This document shows, piece after piece, positions 1-12,338 of a DNA stretch of 57,545 bases (position 1 is its first letter; each line of letters opens with the position of its first letter). The position numbers and the translations under genes are program-made. The notes under the pieces were generated by a model. It was not told the DNA's origin. It searched no databases and saw nothing but the letters and a program-made list of their open reading frames with translations. Location: NCBI GenBank assembly GCA_003599485.1, contig QZKM01000017.1:1-57545 (forward strand), given 5' to 3'. Source of the stretch: Gammaproteobacteria bacterium. GTDB lineage: Bacteria > Pseudomonadota > Gammaproteobacteria > SURF-13.

Positions 1-1
1 T

Positions 2-247
2 GTCGATGGGACCAAAAGTGGCTACCCCAAGCGCCGCAATTTGCCCCAGCTTATCTTGCTGCTGTTTAACGCGGTGCTTTTTATTTGGTACTACAACCGT
101 GCCCAGCCCGCCGCCACACAGGACAAATCCGCCGCCACGGTTCCGCCGCTTAAACTGCTGCGTGAAGTGCAATCCACCACAACGCAGAGCCAGACAGCGC
201 CCGCCCCACAGCCGGAACCAGAAGCCACCCCCGCCGCAGAGCAATAA
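2..247 (+). CDS. Partial membrane-anchored protein, unknown function (3' end only)
   Basis: The frame is open from the first bases of the window and ends with TAA at 245-247, so only the C-terminal 81 residues are present. A basic stretch (YPKRRNLPQ) is followed by a single hydrophobic helix (LILLLFNAVLFIWYY) and a low-complexity tail rich in Pro, Ala, Gln and Glu. This looks like a C-terminal membrane anchor or bitopic segment with a disordered tail. I do not recognise the family. The overlapping frame starting at base 6 gives a Pro/Cys/Arg-rich product and is taken as a shadow. Confidence 0.5.
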   Translation, partial: VDGTKSGYPKRRNLPQLILLLFNAVLFIWYYNRAQPAATQDKSAATVPPLKLLREVQSTTTQSQTAPAPQPEPEATPAAEQ

Positions 248-290
248 ATTGCCTTGCCCGCTGCGATTACCTACAATGGCCTCGTTGAGC

Positions 291-362
291 CTTATTTAAG
301 GCTGGCGTAGCTCAGTAGGCTGAGCCGCGAAGCGGCGAAGGCCAGCACAAGGACGTGCTGGC
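291..362 (+). repeat. Partial duplicate of tRNA-Thr 5' end followed by two hairpins
   Basis: Bases 291-319 repeat 412-440 with one mismatch. They cover the CTTAYTTAAG leader plus the acceptor 5' strand and D-arm of tRNA-Thr (GCTGGCGTAGCTCAGTAGG). After base 319 the copy diverges into a 5-bp hairpin GCCGC-GAA-GCGGC (324-336) and an 8-bp hairpin GCCAGCAC-AAGGAC-GTGCTGGC (341-362). No anticodon or T arm follows, so this is not a functional tRNA. The second hairpin resembles the CAGGGATG-loop hairpins of the repeats at 13306-13465 and 14084-14142. Confidence 0.75.
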
Positions 363-421
363 GGGTGCTCGGATAAACGCCAAGATTTCGCTAAGGATGG
401 CGTCACTAAAACTTACTTAAG

Positions 422-497
422 GCTGGCGTAGCTCAGTAGGTAGAGCAGCTGATTTGTAATCAGCCGGTCGGGGGTTCGATTCCTCTCGCCAGCTCCA
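422..497 (+). tRNA. tRNA-Thr (anticodon TGT)
   Basis: The cloverleaf folds fully. The acceptor stem GCTGGCG (422-428) pairs with CGCCAGC (487-493), with discriminator T and an encoded CCA at 495-497. The D-arm begins GCTCAGTAGGTAGAGC. The anticodon stem GCTGA/TCAGC encloses the loop TTTGTAA, which reads anticodon TGT. The T-arm contains GGGTTCGATTCC. The length is 76 nt, standard for tRNA-Thr. It lies just upstream of an S4-domain gene and a restriction-modification pair. Confidence 0.97.
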
Positions 498-511
498 TAA
501 TCAAGGATCAC

Positions 512-745
512 ATGCCAAACGTTGAATTCAAACTGCGAGGCGAATTTGTCGAGCTAAACCAGTTGCTGAAGTTGACAGGCAATTGCGCCAGCGGCGGCGC
601 CGGAAAAATGCTGGTCGCTGCAGGCGGCGTGTCAGTAGATGGAAAAATAGAGCTACGCAAAACCTGTAAAATCCGCGCAGGCCAAGTGGTCAGCCTGGGG
701 GATGTGCACATCAGCGTGCTGGCGGCTGACCTCCCGGCGCGCTGA
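512..745 (+). CDS. Small S4-domain RNA-binding protein (YbcJ-like)
   Basis: The product is 77 residues, essentially one S4 RNA-binding fold. It shows the family pattern [12 protein letters not shown], then [17 protein letters not shown], then a basic strand and [13 protein letters not shown]. Free-standing S4 proteins of this size are known from the YbcJ family and are thought to bind structured RNA, possibly rRNA. The ATG at 512 is preceded by AAGGA at good spacing. The gene starts 14 bases after tRNA-Thr and ends 47 bases before the methyltransferase. The link to RNA binding is from the family; the target is unknown. Confidence 0.8.
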   Translation: MPNVEFKLRGEFVELNQLLKLTGNCASGGAGKMLVAAGGVSVDGKIELRKTCKIRAGQVVSLGDVHISVLAADLPAR

Positions 746-792
746 AAACGGAAAAGCATACGCGGCTGGTTGAAGAAGATGACTGGAAGAAG

Positions 793-2262
793 ATGCTCGA
801 TCAATCAACCAAAGTGAAAAACGTCCACGAAGCCGGCAGTGCCGTGCAACTGGAACAGGAGATTCCGGTAGATTCGCCCGCGCTGCGAAAGATCGAGGCC
901 TTGAATAGCGAGGCAGAGCAGCGCTGGAAAAGTAGGCTGGTTCTCGAAACCACGCTCTCTCGCTCATTGGTGAGCTTCCAGGCTAACAAAGGCAGAGCCG
1001 TTTACCGGTGGTTCAAATACAAGGAAGCGTTTTCCGTCGGGTTGCTGGAATACCTCCTCACCCGGTATCGCATTACCAGCGGCGTCTTGCTGGATCCGTT
1101 TGCCGGAAGCGGCACGGCGCTCTTTGCTGCAGGCGCCTTCGGTCTTCGTGCCGAAGGCATCGAGTTGTTGCCCATCGGGCAGAAGGTAATCGAAACAAAG
1201 CAGCTTATTGATTGGGAATTCCTGCCGCAAGACGCAGAGCGCCTGGTTTTTTGGCTACGTGAGCAACCTTGGAGGAAACATGCCGCGGTAAAGTCTATCA
1301 ACGAGTTGCGGATCACCCGCGACGCCTATCCACAGGAAACTGTTTTGGCGATGGGCAGGTTTCTTGACGCATCCTGGCAGGAAAACCCGCGCGTCAAGGC
1401 AGTCTTGCTTTTCGCGCTTCTATGCATCCTTGAATCCATTAGCTTCACAAGGAAAGACGGGCAATATCTCCGTTGGGATTTCCGTTCCGGAAGACGGCAA
1501 GGAAAGAAAACATTCGACAAGGGCAAGATACTGCCTTTTGACAAGGCCATCGTCGAAAAACTGGAGCAGATAGTCGCCGACCTCCAGTCTAGTGAGATGC
1601 CAGAAGATCTGTTTGGAGCACCTCGAACACGTACCGATATTCTTCTACACTCCGGGTCGTGCCTCGATATTTTGCCGAAGCTGGAAACCAGTAGCTACGA
1701 CTGCCTGATTACTTCACCACCATATTGCAACCGCTACGACTACACGCGGACTTATGCCCTTGAGCTTGCTTTGCTCGGAGTGGATGAGCAGGGCTTGGTC
1801 AAGCTCAGGCAGGAAATGCTCAGTTGCACGGTTGAAAACAGGGCCAAGAACCTCTTGGAACTAAACCCTAACTGGGAACCGGCGCTTGCTTGCGCCGATA
1901 GGCATGAGCTGCTTCAAGCCATTCTTTCGTATCTCGAATCGCAGAAGGAGCTAGGCCTCCTGAATAACAGTGGCATCCCGCGCATGGTTCGAGGCTACTT
2001 CTACGAAATGGCCTGTGTCATCGCCGAGTCGGCCCGTGTGCTGAAACCCGGCGCCCCGCTCATTATGGTTAATGATAATGTGCGTTATGCAGGCGCAAGT
2101 ATTTCGGTGGATATCATCCTCACCGAGTTTGCGGAGCGTCTTGGTTTCGTCGCCGAGCAGATTCTTGTTCTGCCAAATGGCAAGGGCAACAGCAGTCAGC
2201 AGATGGGTGAGCATGGACGTGAGCAGTTGCGAAAATGCGTATATGTTTGGCGCAAGGCCTGA
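793..2262 (+). CDS. Type II DNA amino-methyltransferase (N4-cytosine or N6-adenine)
   Basis: The 489-residue protein has the two hallmark motifs of SAM-dependent DNA amino-methyltransferases: motif I DPFAGSGT at residues 101-108 (SAM binding) and motif IV TSPPY at 307-311 (catalytic). The S before PPY is common in N4-cytosine enzymes. The roughly 200 residues between motifs I and IV probably carry target recognition. The gene ends 4 bases before a downstream AvaI/BsoBI-like endonuclease, so it should be the protective partner and is predicted to modify the same site. ATG 793 is preceded by a purine-rich GGAAGAAG. Sampled composition of this pair is visibly less GC-rich than the flanking core genes, consistent with acquisition. 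Confidence 0.88.
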   Translation: MLDQSTKVKNVHEAGSAVQLEQEIPVDSPALRKIEALNSEAEQRWKSRLVLETTLSRSLVSFQANKGRAVYRWFKYKEAFSVGLLEYLLTRYRITSGVLLDPFAGSGTALFAAGAFGLRAEGIELLPIGQKVIETKQLIDWEFLPQDAERLVFWLREQPWRKHAAVKSINELRITRDAYPQETVLAMGRFLDASWQENPRVKAVLLFALLCILESISFTRKDGQYLRWDFRSGRRQGKKTFDKGKILPFDKAIVEKLEQIVADLQSSEMPEDLFGAPRTRTDILLHSGSCLDILPKLETSSYDCLITSPPYCNRYDYTRTYALELALLGVDEQGLVKLRQEMLSCTVENRAKNLLELNPNWEPALACADRHELLQAILSYLESQKELGLLNNSGIPRMVRGYFYEMACVIAESARVLKPGAPLIMVNDNVRYAGASISVDIILTEFAERLGFVAEQILVLPNGKGNSSQQMGEHGREQLRKCVYVWRKA

Positions 2263-2266
2263 TTGA

Positions 2267-3220
2267 ATGCAGAAATCCTACCTGCGGCATCTCAAATCCA
2301 GCAAAGACCTTGAAACACCCTATGAGGCCATTCGGGCGGGTTTCGTGGCGTTGGCACTTGAGCGAAACCGGCGAGCTACACCATTCGTCGCCCAGGCAAG
2401 GGCACTGAAGGCCGCAGCGTCGAAGGCAAAAATAGCAACTGACCTGCTTAAGATTAAAGAGATAGGAGCGGCGCTACTGACAGCCGCTGGCGTCTCTGAT
2501 AAGGCAGCGAACCATTTGCAAGCGTCGGACAAGCGCGAGGCTGTAACCGGACTCATTAAGAACTTTCTGGAACCAGCCGGAGCCAGTTTCGTTGAGGAAC
2601 TCGTCTTCAGATTCCTGCTCACTCGCGGTGATACGCTCGGCGGCTCAATGCGGAACATCGGCGGATTCATGGCACAGAAGAAACTCACCCGTTCTATCAT
2701 CGCTCACCTAAACCTCGCCGGGAAATCTTGCCAGTGGCTTCACTCCAATACTAAAGTGTGGGAGGACTTGCCCGAAGATGATGCGGACGTGGAACTTCAC
2801 CTGCGCGGTCTGACATGGACGGTCAAAAAGCATCCGCGAACCCTCATTTACAACCGGGTCGTTCCCATTGTCCGGAATAACATTGACCTGTGCCTGTTCA
2901 ACCGGAGTCCAGCGGACCTGACGAGAGATGTGCTCAATAATCCAGCCGCATACATTGCGCTAGGCGAGCTAAAAGGCGGCATAGACCCCGCTGGCGCGGA
3001 TGAGCATTGGAAGACGGCTCGTACCGCACTGAACCGAATCAGCACAGCGTTTACCGAAAACAATCATAAGCCTCATACCTTCTTTATTGGCGCCGCTATT
3101 GAGGCAAAAATGGCCTCTGAGGTTTGGAAGCTTCTTCAAACTGGTTCTCTTGAAAACGCTGCAAATCTGACGGATGAAAACCAGATCGCCTCCATCACGC
3201 GATGGCTTTGCAGCTTATGA
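2267..3220 (+). CDS. Type II restriction endonuclease, AvaI/BsoBI-like
   Basis: The product is 317 residues, close to BsoBI. The catalytic region is recognisable: NNIDLCLFN with D207, then [19 protein letters not shown] giving E234-x-K236 and H247. The E-to-H spacing of 13 matches the E240, K242 and H253 I recall for BsoBI, and D207 fits D212 with one residue less in between. BsoBI and AvaI cleave C^YCGRG, so that specificity is the prediction. The gene follows the methyltransferase by 4 bases in the same direction and is probably co-translated with it. A terminator-like hairpin lies downstream. Specificity is inferred from family resemblance only. Confidence 0.83.
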   Translation: MQKSYLRHLKSSKDLETPYEAIRAGFVALALERNRRATPFVAQARALKAAASKAKIATDLLKIKEIGAALLTAAGVSDKAANHLQASDKREAVTGLIKNFLEPAGASFVEELVFRFLLTRGDTLGGSMRNIGGFMAQKKLTRSIIAHLNLAGKSCQWLHSNTKVWEDLPEDDADVELHLRGLTWTVKKHPRTLIYNRVVPIVRNNIDLCLFNRSPADLTRDVLNNPAAYIALGELKGGIDPAGADEHWKTARTALNRISTAFTENNHKPHTFFIGAAIEAKMASEVWKLLQTGSLENAANLTDENQIASITRWLCSL

Positions 3221-3301
3221 GGGTGCAAGGTATGGGCAGATAAGCGATGAGATAAACTGCCAGAAGCAGGCAACGCCACCAGCAGAGGATTGAAAAGGCA
3301 C

Positions 3302-3367
3302 TTTCAAAGCCGCAGGAGCTTTGAAAATATTGTTGAAGCTGCTTAAAAAGCGCAAAAAATGCTTTTT
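3302..3367. terminator. Two inverted repeats between the endonuclease gene and metZ; candidate bidirectional terminator
   Basis: A perfect 9-bp inverted repeat, TTTCAAAGC (3302-3310) and GCTTTGAAA (3318-3326), is followed by AAAAAGC (3345-3351) and GCTTTTT (3361-3367). The second has A and T tracts on its two sides, so it could end transcription of both convergent genes (endonuclease on plus, metZ on minus). The stem is AT-rich and only 7 bp, so termination strength is uncertain. Confidence 0.45.
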
Positions 3368-3400
3368 TGCTCGATTTATTGGATGGATTGACGTATTTAT

Positions 3401-4597
3401 TTAGAGACGACATGCATCTAATCCACGCGCGAGGTCGTTCTTTAAGTCCTCAATATCTTCCAGCCCCACACCGATGCGGATCAGGCCGTCGGTGATGCCG
3501 GCTTCCAGGCGGGCTTCGGGGGTGAGGCGCCAGTGGGTGGTGGTGGCGGGGTGGGTGATGGTGCTCTTGGTGTCGCCGAAGGTGGCGGTGATGGAGATGA
3601 TGCGCGTGGCGTCTATCACCTTCCACGCGGCCTCGCGTCCACCCTTGACCTCGAACGCCAGCACGCCGCCGTAGCCGGACTGCTGGCGCGCGGCAAGCGC
3701 GTGTTGGGGGTGGGATGTGAGGCCGGGATAGTGGACGCGCGCGACCGCGGGCTGCTGTTCCAGCCAGGTGGCAAGCATCAGCGCATTCCTGCCGTGCGCC
3801 TCCATGCGCAAGCGCAGGGTTTCCAGGCCCTTCAGGTATATCCAGGCATTGAATGGGCTCATGCTGGGTCCGGCGGTGCGCAGGAAATTGTAGATGTCGC
3901 CGCCCACCAGTTTTTCGCTGCCGACCACCGCGCCGCCTACGGCACGCCCCTGACCGTCTATGTATTTGCTGGCCGAGTGGACGACGATGTCCGCGCCGAG
4001 CTTTAGGGGTTGCTGCAATGCGGGCGTGAGAAAGCAGTTGTCCACCACCAGCAGACAGCCGTGACGGTGCGCGATATCGGAGAGGGCCTTGATGTCGGCG
4101 ATTTCGCTCAACGGGTTGGACGGCGTTTCCAGAAACAGCAGGCGCGTGCTGGGCTGGATAGCCCGCTCCCATGCGTCCAAATCCGTGAGCGGCACGAACG
4201 TGGTCTGCACGCCGAAGCGCGCCAGGATGTTGCTGAGCAGAATCACCGTGGGGCCGAAGATGCTGCGCGAGGCAAGGATGTGATCGCCGCTCTTCAATAG
4301 CCCCATGCAGGTGGTGAGTATGGCGGCCATGCCGGAGGCGGTGGCGACGCAGCGTTCGCCGCCTTCGAGGCTCGCCAGGCGTTGTTCGAAGGTGCGCACC
4401 GTGGGATTGGTGAAGCGGGAATAGATGTTGCCGTGTTCCGCGCCGGAGAAGCGCGCGGCGGCCTGCGCGGCGCTTTGCGCCACGAAGCTGACCGTGGGGA
4501 AGATCGGTTCGTCCTGCTCGCCTTCCGCGGTGCGCGTCTGACCCGCGCGCACCGCGCGCGTGTCGAAGCCGTAGTCGTCAAAGCCGTTTTTAGACAT
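3401..4597 (-). CDS. metZ: O-succinylhomoserine sulfhydrylase
   Basis: A PLP enzyme of the Cys/Met metabolism family that makes homocysteine directly from O-succinylhomoserine and sulfide. The protein is 398 residues. The Schiff-base lysine is K211 in VHSASKYIDGQGR, and the cofactor-site patterns YSRFTNPT and ATASGMAAI are present. I use ATG 4597 (MSKNGFDDYG); an in-frame TTG 9 bases further upstream is less likely. It lies 80 bases downstream of purF, the usual purF-metZ neighbourhood that helps separate MetZ from cystathionine gamma-synthase. That substrate assignment rests on context and overall resemblance. Confidence 0.9.
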   Translation of the reverse strand: MSKNGFDDYGFDTRAVRAGQTRTAEGEQDEPIFPTVSFVAQSAAQAAARFSGAEHGNIYSRFTNPTVRTFEQRLASLEGGERCVATASGMAAILTTCMGLLKSGDHILASRSIFGPTVILLSNILARFGVQTTFVPLTDLDAWERAIQPSTRLLFLETPSNPLSEIADIKALSDIAHRHGCLLVVDNCFLTPALQQPLKLGADIVVHSASKYIDGQGRAVGGAVVGSEKLVGGDIYNFLRTAGPSMSPFNAWIYLKGLETLRLRMEAHGRNALMLATWLEQQPAVARVHYPGLTSHPQHALAARQQSGYGGVLAFEVKGGREAAWKVIDATRIISITATFGDTKSTITHPATTTHWRLTPEARLEAGITDGLIRIGVGLEDIEDLKNDLARGLDACRL

Positions 4598-4677
4598 GGT
4601 GTACAACCCGCCCGCTGATAAAGGGAGGAAATTCTATATTATTTTCGCCGGCTTAGGTACCATGCCGCTTGCGCCGC

Positions 4678-6186
<1,509 letters not shown>

Positions 6187-6216
6187 GACTTAAGCCTTAT
6201 TCAGCAGGGTTGGTTT

Positions 6217-6705
6217 TCAAAACTGCAATTTCTGCGCAACGTCTTCCGGCAGCAGTTCGCGCAGCCAGACGGCCAGGTTCTGGAAGTGGCCGATCAGCAT
6301 GGAGTCCTGCCACCAGTCGTCCTTGGTAAAAGGCGTTGCGCCGCCCAGCAATACCAGCAGGGCCACGATCAACGCGCCGCGCGCAAGGCCGAACACGCCG
6401 CCCAGGAGGTGATCGGCGCCGGTGATACCGGCCTTGCTGACCAGTTTTGCGATAAAGAAATTGGTCACGCCGGCCAGAATCAGGGTGATGAGAAACAGGG
6501 CGGTGAACGCCGCCGCCAGGCGCAAGGGGGGTGAGTTGATGCTTTCGACCAGCGCGTCGGCGAGATGCTGCGCGAAGCGCAGCGCCACCCAGATCGCAAC
6601 GACCCATGCCACCAGGGACAGCACCTCGCGCACCAAGCCGCGCACCAGGCCGATCAGCACGGAAAGGCCGATCACTCCGAGGATGGCATAGTCTACCCAT
6701 GTCAT
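6217..6705 (-). CDS. cvpA: CvpA family membrane protein
   Basis: 162 residues with four predicted membrane helices, beginning MTWVDYAILGVIGLSVLIGLVRG, which is the typical CvpA start. CvpA is an inner-membrane protein linked to colicin V production and envelope homeostasis; its molecular role is not settled. It sits directly upstream of purF and probably shares its transcript. An extended -10 element lies about 70 bases upstream of the start. Confidence 0.93.
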   Translation of the reverse strand: MTWVDYAILGVIGLSVLIGLVRGLVREVLSLVAWVVAIWVALRFAQHLADALVESINSPPLRLAAAFTALFLITLILAGVTNFFIAKLVSKAGITGADHLLGGVFGLARGALIVALLVLLGGATPFTKDDWWQDSMLIGHFQNLAVWLRELLPEDVAQKLQF

Positions 6706-6776
6706 ACGGCAGCGGGTTTGGGCGCCATGACCGGGCGCCGTGTGGCCGCAAGCGGTGGCTGATTCTTCAAGCGAAT

Positions 6777-6785
6777 ATTATAGCA
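6777..6785 (-). promoter_or_regulatory. Extended -10 promoter element upstream of cvpA-purF
   Basis: The minus strand reads TGCTATAAT, a perfect TATAAT preceded by TGn, in the 139-base gap between the SPOR gene and cvpA. No good -35 box is visible at 16-18 bases, which suits an extended -10 promoter. It would start a transcript with a leader of about 65 bases before cvpA. Confidence 0.55.
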
Positions 6786-6844
6786 AATAAACAACGCTAA
6801 CGGCGCGTTGCGGCAAGACGGGCGGGGATGATCCACGGACGGCT

Positions 6845-7402
6845 TCAAGGGTAGTGCAGCACCATGCCTTTCTGCTTCATGTCCTTTTCCAGCGCGTCAC
6901 GCGTCGCCTCGGCGCGCGCGCGCTCCAGTTCCGGCCCGACGTTCACCCGGTACAGGGGAGCCGCGCCGGACTTTGTCTTTTCCACAAACGCGGTGTAGCC
7001 CTTGGTGCGCAACTGATCACGCAGCGCCATGGCATTCTGTTCGCTGGAGAAGCTGCCGAGTTGTACCACCCAGGCGCCGGGTTTGCTTGCCGCACCCTGC
7101 GTTTTGCCGGGCGCAGCAGGAGCAGGTTCCGCTGCGGGGGGGGTTGGAGCGGCGGCGGGCGCAGTCTCCGGCGGCTGCGAGGGCGCGGAAGAAACGGACG
7201 GAAATGTTTCGGGCAGCACAGGCTGGATGATTTTATCCAGCGGGATGACCTTGGAACTGAACTCGTCCGGTTTGGGCGGGATGTTGGTTTCGGTGATCGT
7301 GGTCGGCGACTCGCCGTCGAGCAGCATGGGGACAAAAATCACCGCCAGAATCACCAGGATGATGGCGCCGGTCAAACGGTGTTTAAATGCGCTGTTTTCC
7401 AT
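6845..7402 (-). CDS. SPOR-domain membrane protein (DedD-like)
   Basis: 185 residues. A short cytoplasmic start (MENSAFKHRLTG) is followed by a membrane helix (AIILVILAVIFVPMLL), a Pro/Ala-rich periplasmic linker to about residue 105, and a C-terminal SPOR domain (PGAWVVQLGSFSSEQNAMAL to the end). SPOR domains bind glycan strands lacking stem peptides and target proteins to the division septum. Position between folC and cvpA is where DedD-type genes are found. Start is ATG 7402. Confidence 0.9.
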   Translation of the reverse strand: MENSAFKHRLTGAIILVILAVIFVPMLLDGESPTTITETNIPPKPDEFSSKVIPLDKIIQPVLPETFPSVSSAPSQPPETAPAAAPTPPAAEPAPAAPGKTQGAASKPGAWVVQLGSFSSEQNAMALRDQLRTKGYTAFVEKTKSGAAPLYRVNVGPELERARAEATRDALEKDMKQKGMVLHYP

Positions 7403-7432
7403 ACCTGCCCATGGCCAGCTTCGTTGCGGATA

Positions 7433-8695
7433 TTATAGGGCTTCGGGCAGCGTCTGCGCCACCGTATAAAACGAACCCAAAACAACTATCCGGTCGCCGG
7501 CGCGCGCATCGCGCAGCGCGGCATGATAGGCCTCGGCTGCGGTGGTATGGAGTGACAGGGGGACGGCGGGCGCCGCCGCGCGCACTGCCGAGCCGATCTG
7601 ATCTGCGCCCGCGCCGCGCTCCACCGCAAGGCCCGCGCCGTACCAGGCGGCGATCTCGTTGTGCAGCGCGGCCGCCACGCCGTGTATATCCTTGTCCTCC
7701 AGCATGGCGAATACCGCCAATGTGCGCCCCGGACAGGGCTCGTCGCGCAACGCCTGAGCCAGCACCGCCGCGCCATGCGGATTGTGCGCCACATCGAAGA
7801 TGCGCGTCACCGCCCCCGGCACGATCTGAAAACGTCCGGCGATGCAGGCCGCGCGCAGTCCCGCGGCTATCGCTTCTCTTTTCACCGGCAGTCGCGCCGG
7901 TAGGCGCTCAATGGCCATCAGCGCCGTGGCGGCGTTTTGCAGTTGAAAATCACCGCGCAGGGCGGGCAAGGGCAGGGCATCGTGTCGTGTGTGTGTGCTC
8001 CACCACGACCAGGAGTCCGCGCTACGCCGGTAGTGGAAGTCCCGTCCCAGGAAGAACAGCGGCGCACCGAGGGTGTGCGCGTAATCGCCGATACTGCGCG
8101 GCGGGGACGGGTCGCCGCACACGGCGGGGCGGCCGGGACGGAAAATCCCCGCCTTCTCGCGTCCGATGCTTTCCCGGTCAGGCCCCAGCCACTCCGTGTG
8201 ATCGAGGCCGATGCTGGTGATGACGGCAACATCCGCGCCGAGCATATTGACGGCGTCCAGCCGGCCGCCCATGCCCACCTCCAGCACCGCCGCGTCCAAT
8301 CCGGCGCGCGCGAAGATGTCAAACGCGGCCAGGGTGGCGAATTCGAAATAGCTCAGGGAGATCTCCGCGCGCGCTTCATCTATGCGCTGAAAGCTGGCGC
8401 ATAGTTCCGCGTCGCTGACTTCTTTGCCGTTTATACGGATGCGCTCGTTGTAACGTAATAAATGCGGCGAGGTATAGGCGCCGGTGCGATAGCCCGCCGC
8501 GCGCAAGACATGCTCAATGAAGCTGACCGTGGAGCCCTTGCCGTTGGTGCCCGCCACGGTGATGACGGCATGGCCGGGACGCTGGAGCCCCATACGCTTG
8601 AGTACGGCGCTTACGCGCGCCAGACCGGGGTCTATCTTTCTGGGGTGCAGCGTCTCCTGCCAGGCGAGCCAGTCATGAAGGCGGGTGTAGCGCAT
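7433..8695 (-). CDS. folC: Folylpolyglutamate synthase / dihydrofolate synthase
   Basis: An ATP-dependent ligase of the Mur family that adds glutamate to dihydropteroate and folates. The product is 420 residues from ATG 8695 (MRYTRLHDWLAWQETLHP); an in-frame TTG at 8713 falls in repeat DNA and is rejected. Visible motifs are the P-loop VAGTNGKGST, TSPHL, GLDHTEWLG and, C-terminally, FDVAHNPHG. It follows accD by about 50 bases, a gap filled by inverted heptanucleotide repeats. Confidence 0.95.
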   Translation of the reverse strand: MRYTRLHDWLAWQETLHPRKIDPGLARVSAVLKRMGLQRPGHAVITVAGTNGKGSTVSFIEHVLRAAGYRTGAYTSPHLLRYNERIRINGKEVSDAELCASFQRIDEARAEISLSYFEFATLAAFDIFARAGLDAAVLEVGMGGRLDAVNMLGADVAVITSIGLDHTEWLGPDRESIGREKAGIFRPGRPAVCGDPSPPRSIGDYAHTLGAPLFFLGRDFHYRRSADSWSWWSTHTRHDALPLPALRGDFQLQNAATALMAIERLPARLPVKREAIAAGLRAACIAGRFQIVPGAVTRIFDVAHNPHGAAVLAQALRDEPCPGRTLAVFAMLEDKDIHGVAAALHNEIAAWYGAGLAVERGAGADQIGSAVRAAAPAVPLSLHTTAAEAYHAALRDARAGDRIVVLGSFYTVAQTLPEAL

Positions 8696-8710
8696 CGGGA
8701 AAGGCAACAG

Positions 8711-8747
8711 CAAGTGACAAGTAGCAAGCGGAAAGGAAAAATACTTG

Positions 8748-8771
<24 letters not shown>
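8711..8771. repeat. Inverted heptanucleotide tandem repeats between accD and folC
   Basis: On the plus strand, CAAGTGA-CAAGTAG-CAAGCGG (8711-8731) is followed by a 12-base A/G-rich spacer and then CTTGCTA-CTTGCTG-CTTGCTA-CTTGATC (8744-8771). The two blocks are inverted, and CAAGTAGCAAG pairs perfectly with CTTGCTACTTG. The second block supplies the last codons of accD (QVASSK, then TAG). The first block lies between accD and the folC start. The same heptad occurs at 19393-19420. Confidence 0.85.
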
Positions 8772-9628
<857 letters not shown>

Positions 9629-9632
<4 letters not shown>

Positions 9633-10494
9633 TGAACAGTCGTGGCGGTGACGCCGTCCATGGCGTGGCGTATTTGACTCAGCAGCGTGCAAATTTCTGG
9701 AATGATTTTATCCGGTGCGTCCGCCAGTTGCTCGATCTTCTGCACCAGCGCGCTGCCGGCGATCACGGCGTCGGCCAGTTGCGCGATGCGCGCTGCGGCT
9801 TGCGCGTCCTTGATGCCGAAACCCACGCCCAGCGGTAATGGCGTGAGCGCACGGATATCCTTCAGTTTGCGCCCGACGTCGGCGACATCGAGCGTGGCCG
9901 CGCCGGTTACGCCCTTCAGCGATACATAATATAGATAGCCCTGGGCCAGCGCCCCGGCCTTGGCGATACGCTCCGCCGTGCTGGTGGGCGCAAGCAGGAA
10001 GATGGGCGCGATGCCGTGCGCGCGCAAGGCCGCCACAAGAGGCGCAGCCTCTTCGGGCGGCATGTCCACGGTAAGCACGCCGTCCACGCCGGCCTCCTGC
10101 GCGGCGCGCGCAAAGTGTTCATAGCCCATGACTTCAACCGGATTGAGATAGCCCATGAGCACCACCGGGGTGCGGGTATCCTGGGCGCGGAAGTCGCGCA
10201 CCATGCCGAGCACCTGGCGCAGGCTCACGTGAAATTTCAGCGCACGCTCGCTGGCGCGCTGAATCACCGGGCCGTCGGCCATCGGGTCGGAGAACGGCAC
10301 GCCGAGTTCGATGACATCCGCTCCGGCCTGCACCATGGCGTGCATCAGCGGCACGGTCAGTTCCGGGTTCGGATCGCCCGCGGTGATGAAGGGGATCAGC
10401 GCCTTGCGTCCCTGCGCGCGTAACCGCTCGAAGCATTGCGTGATGCGATTGATGTGAGCCGCGGGCGCGGTTACGGGTTTTTTCTGTGCGCTGC

Positions 10495-10498
<4 letters not shown>
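9629..10498 (-). CDS. trpA: Tryptophan synthase alpha subunit
   Basis: Cleaves indole-3-glycerol phosphate to indole, which is channelled to TrpB. 289 residues. The TIM barrel shows [18 protein letters not shown] with the catalytic Glu and Asp, and GVGFGIKDA for phosphate binding. The N-terminus is about 20 residues longer than usual ([15 protein letters not shown]) before the conserved [13 protein letters not shown] overlaps join it to trpB upstream and accD downstream, so translation is probably coupled. Confidence 0.96.
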
Positions 10499-11686
<1,188 letters not shown>

Positions 11687-11703
<17 letters not shown>

Positions 11704-12313
11704 GATTGACCTCGTTGATGAATTGCACCATCTTGTGATAATCCTTGATTCCTTTACCGGCTTCCACGCCGCCGCTCACGTCCACCGCGTAAGGCCTCAC
11801 CTGGCGTATCGCCTCAGCCACATTGTCCGGCGTGAGTCCGCCGGCGAGGATCAGCGCCTTGTCCAGGCCGCCGGGCACGCGCGACCAGTCAAATACCCGC
11901 CCGGTGCCGCCCGGCGCCGCTTCATCGTGCGTATCCAGAAGCAGCGCGGCGCTGTCGGCATAGTCGCGCGCACAGGCGCGGATATCCACCCCCGCGCGCA
12001 TGCTCACCGCCTTGATATACGGCCGTCCGAAAGCGCGGCATTGCTCAGGCGGCTCAAGGCCATGAAATTGCAGCGCATCCAGCCGCACCTGTTCGAGCAC
12101 CGCGCGGATTTCGTCCGGCGGCGCGTTTACGAACAGCCCGACCGCGGTGACAAACGCCGGCAGCGCGCGTACGATGTCGCGCGCCTGCGCGATGCTGACC
12201 GCACGCGGGCTCTGCGCGTAAAACACCAGGCCGATGGCGTCCGCCCCCAGAGAGGCGGCGTGCACGGCGTCCTGCACGCGGGTAATACCGCATAGTTTAA
12301 CCCGGACACGCAT
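11687..12313 (-). CDS. trpF: Phosphoribosylanthranilate isomerase
   Basis: Third step of tryptophan synthesis (PRA to CdRP). 208 residues from ATG 12313 ([12 protein letters not shown]); the in-frame TTG 15 bases upstream is rejected. The catalytic Cys is in KLCGITR, and the phosphate site appears as [10 protein letters not shown] and VDVSGGVE. It begins the trpF-trpB-trpA-accD-folC run. The truA stop lies 25 bases upstream. Confidence 0.95.
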
Positions 12314-12338
12314 GGCGGGACTATCCAAACATTACAGC

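Noticed and set aside
291-440. Possible att site pair at tRNA-Thr
   Set aside because: The duplicated part is the 5' end of the tRNA, there is no integrase, and the repeats are only 121 bases apart.
3221-3400. Possible small gene between the endonuclease and metZ genes
   Set aside because: No open frame with a plausible ribosome-binding site or family features; the stretch holds two inverted repeats only.
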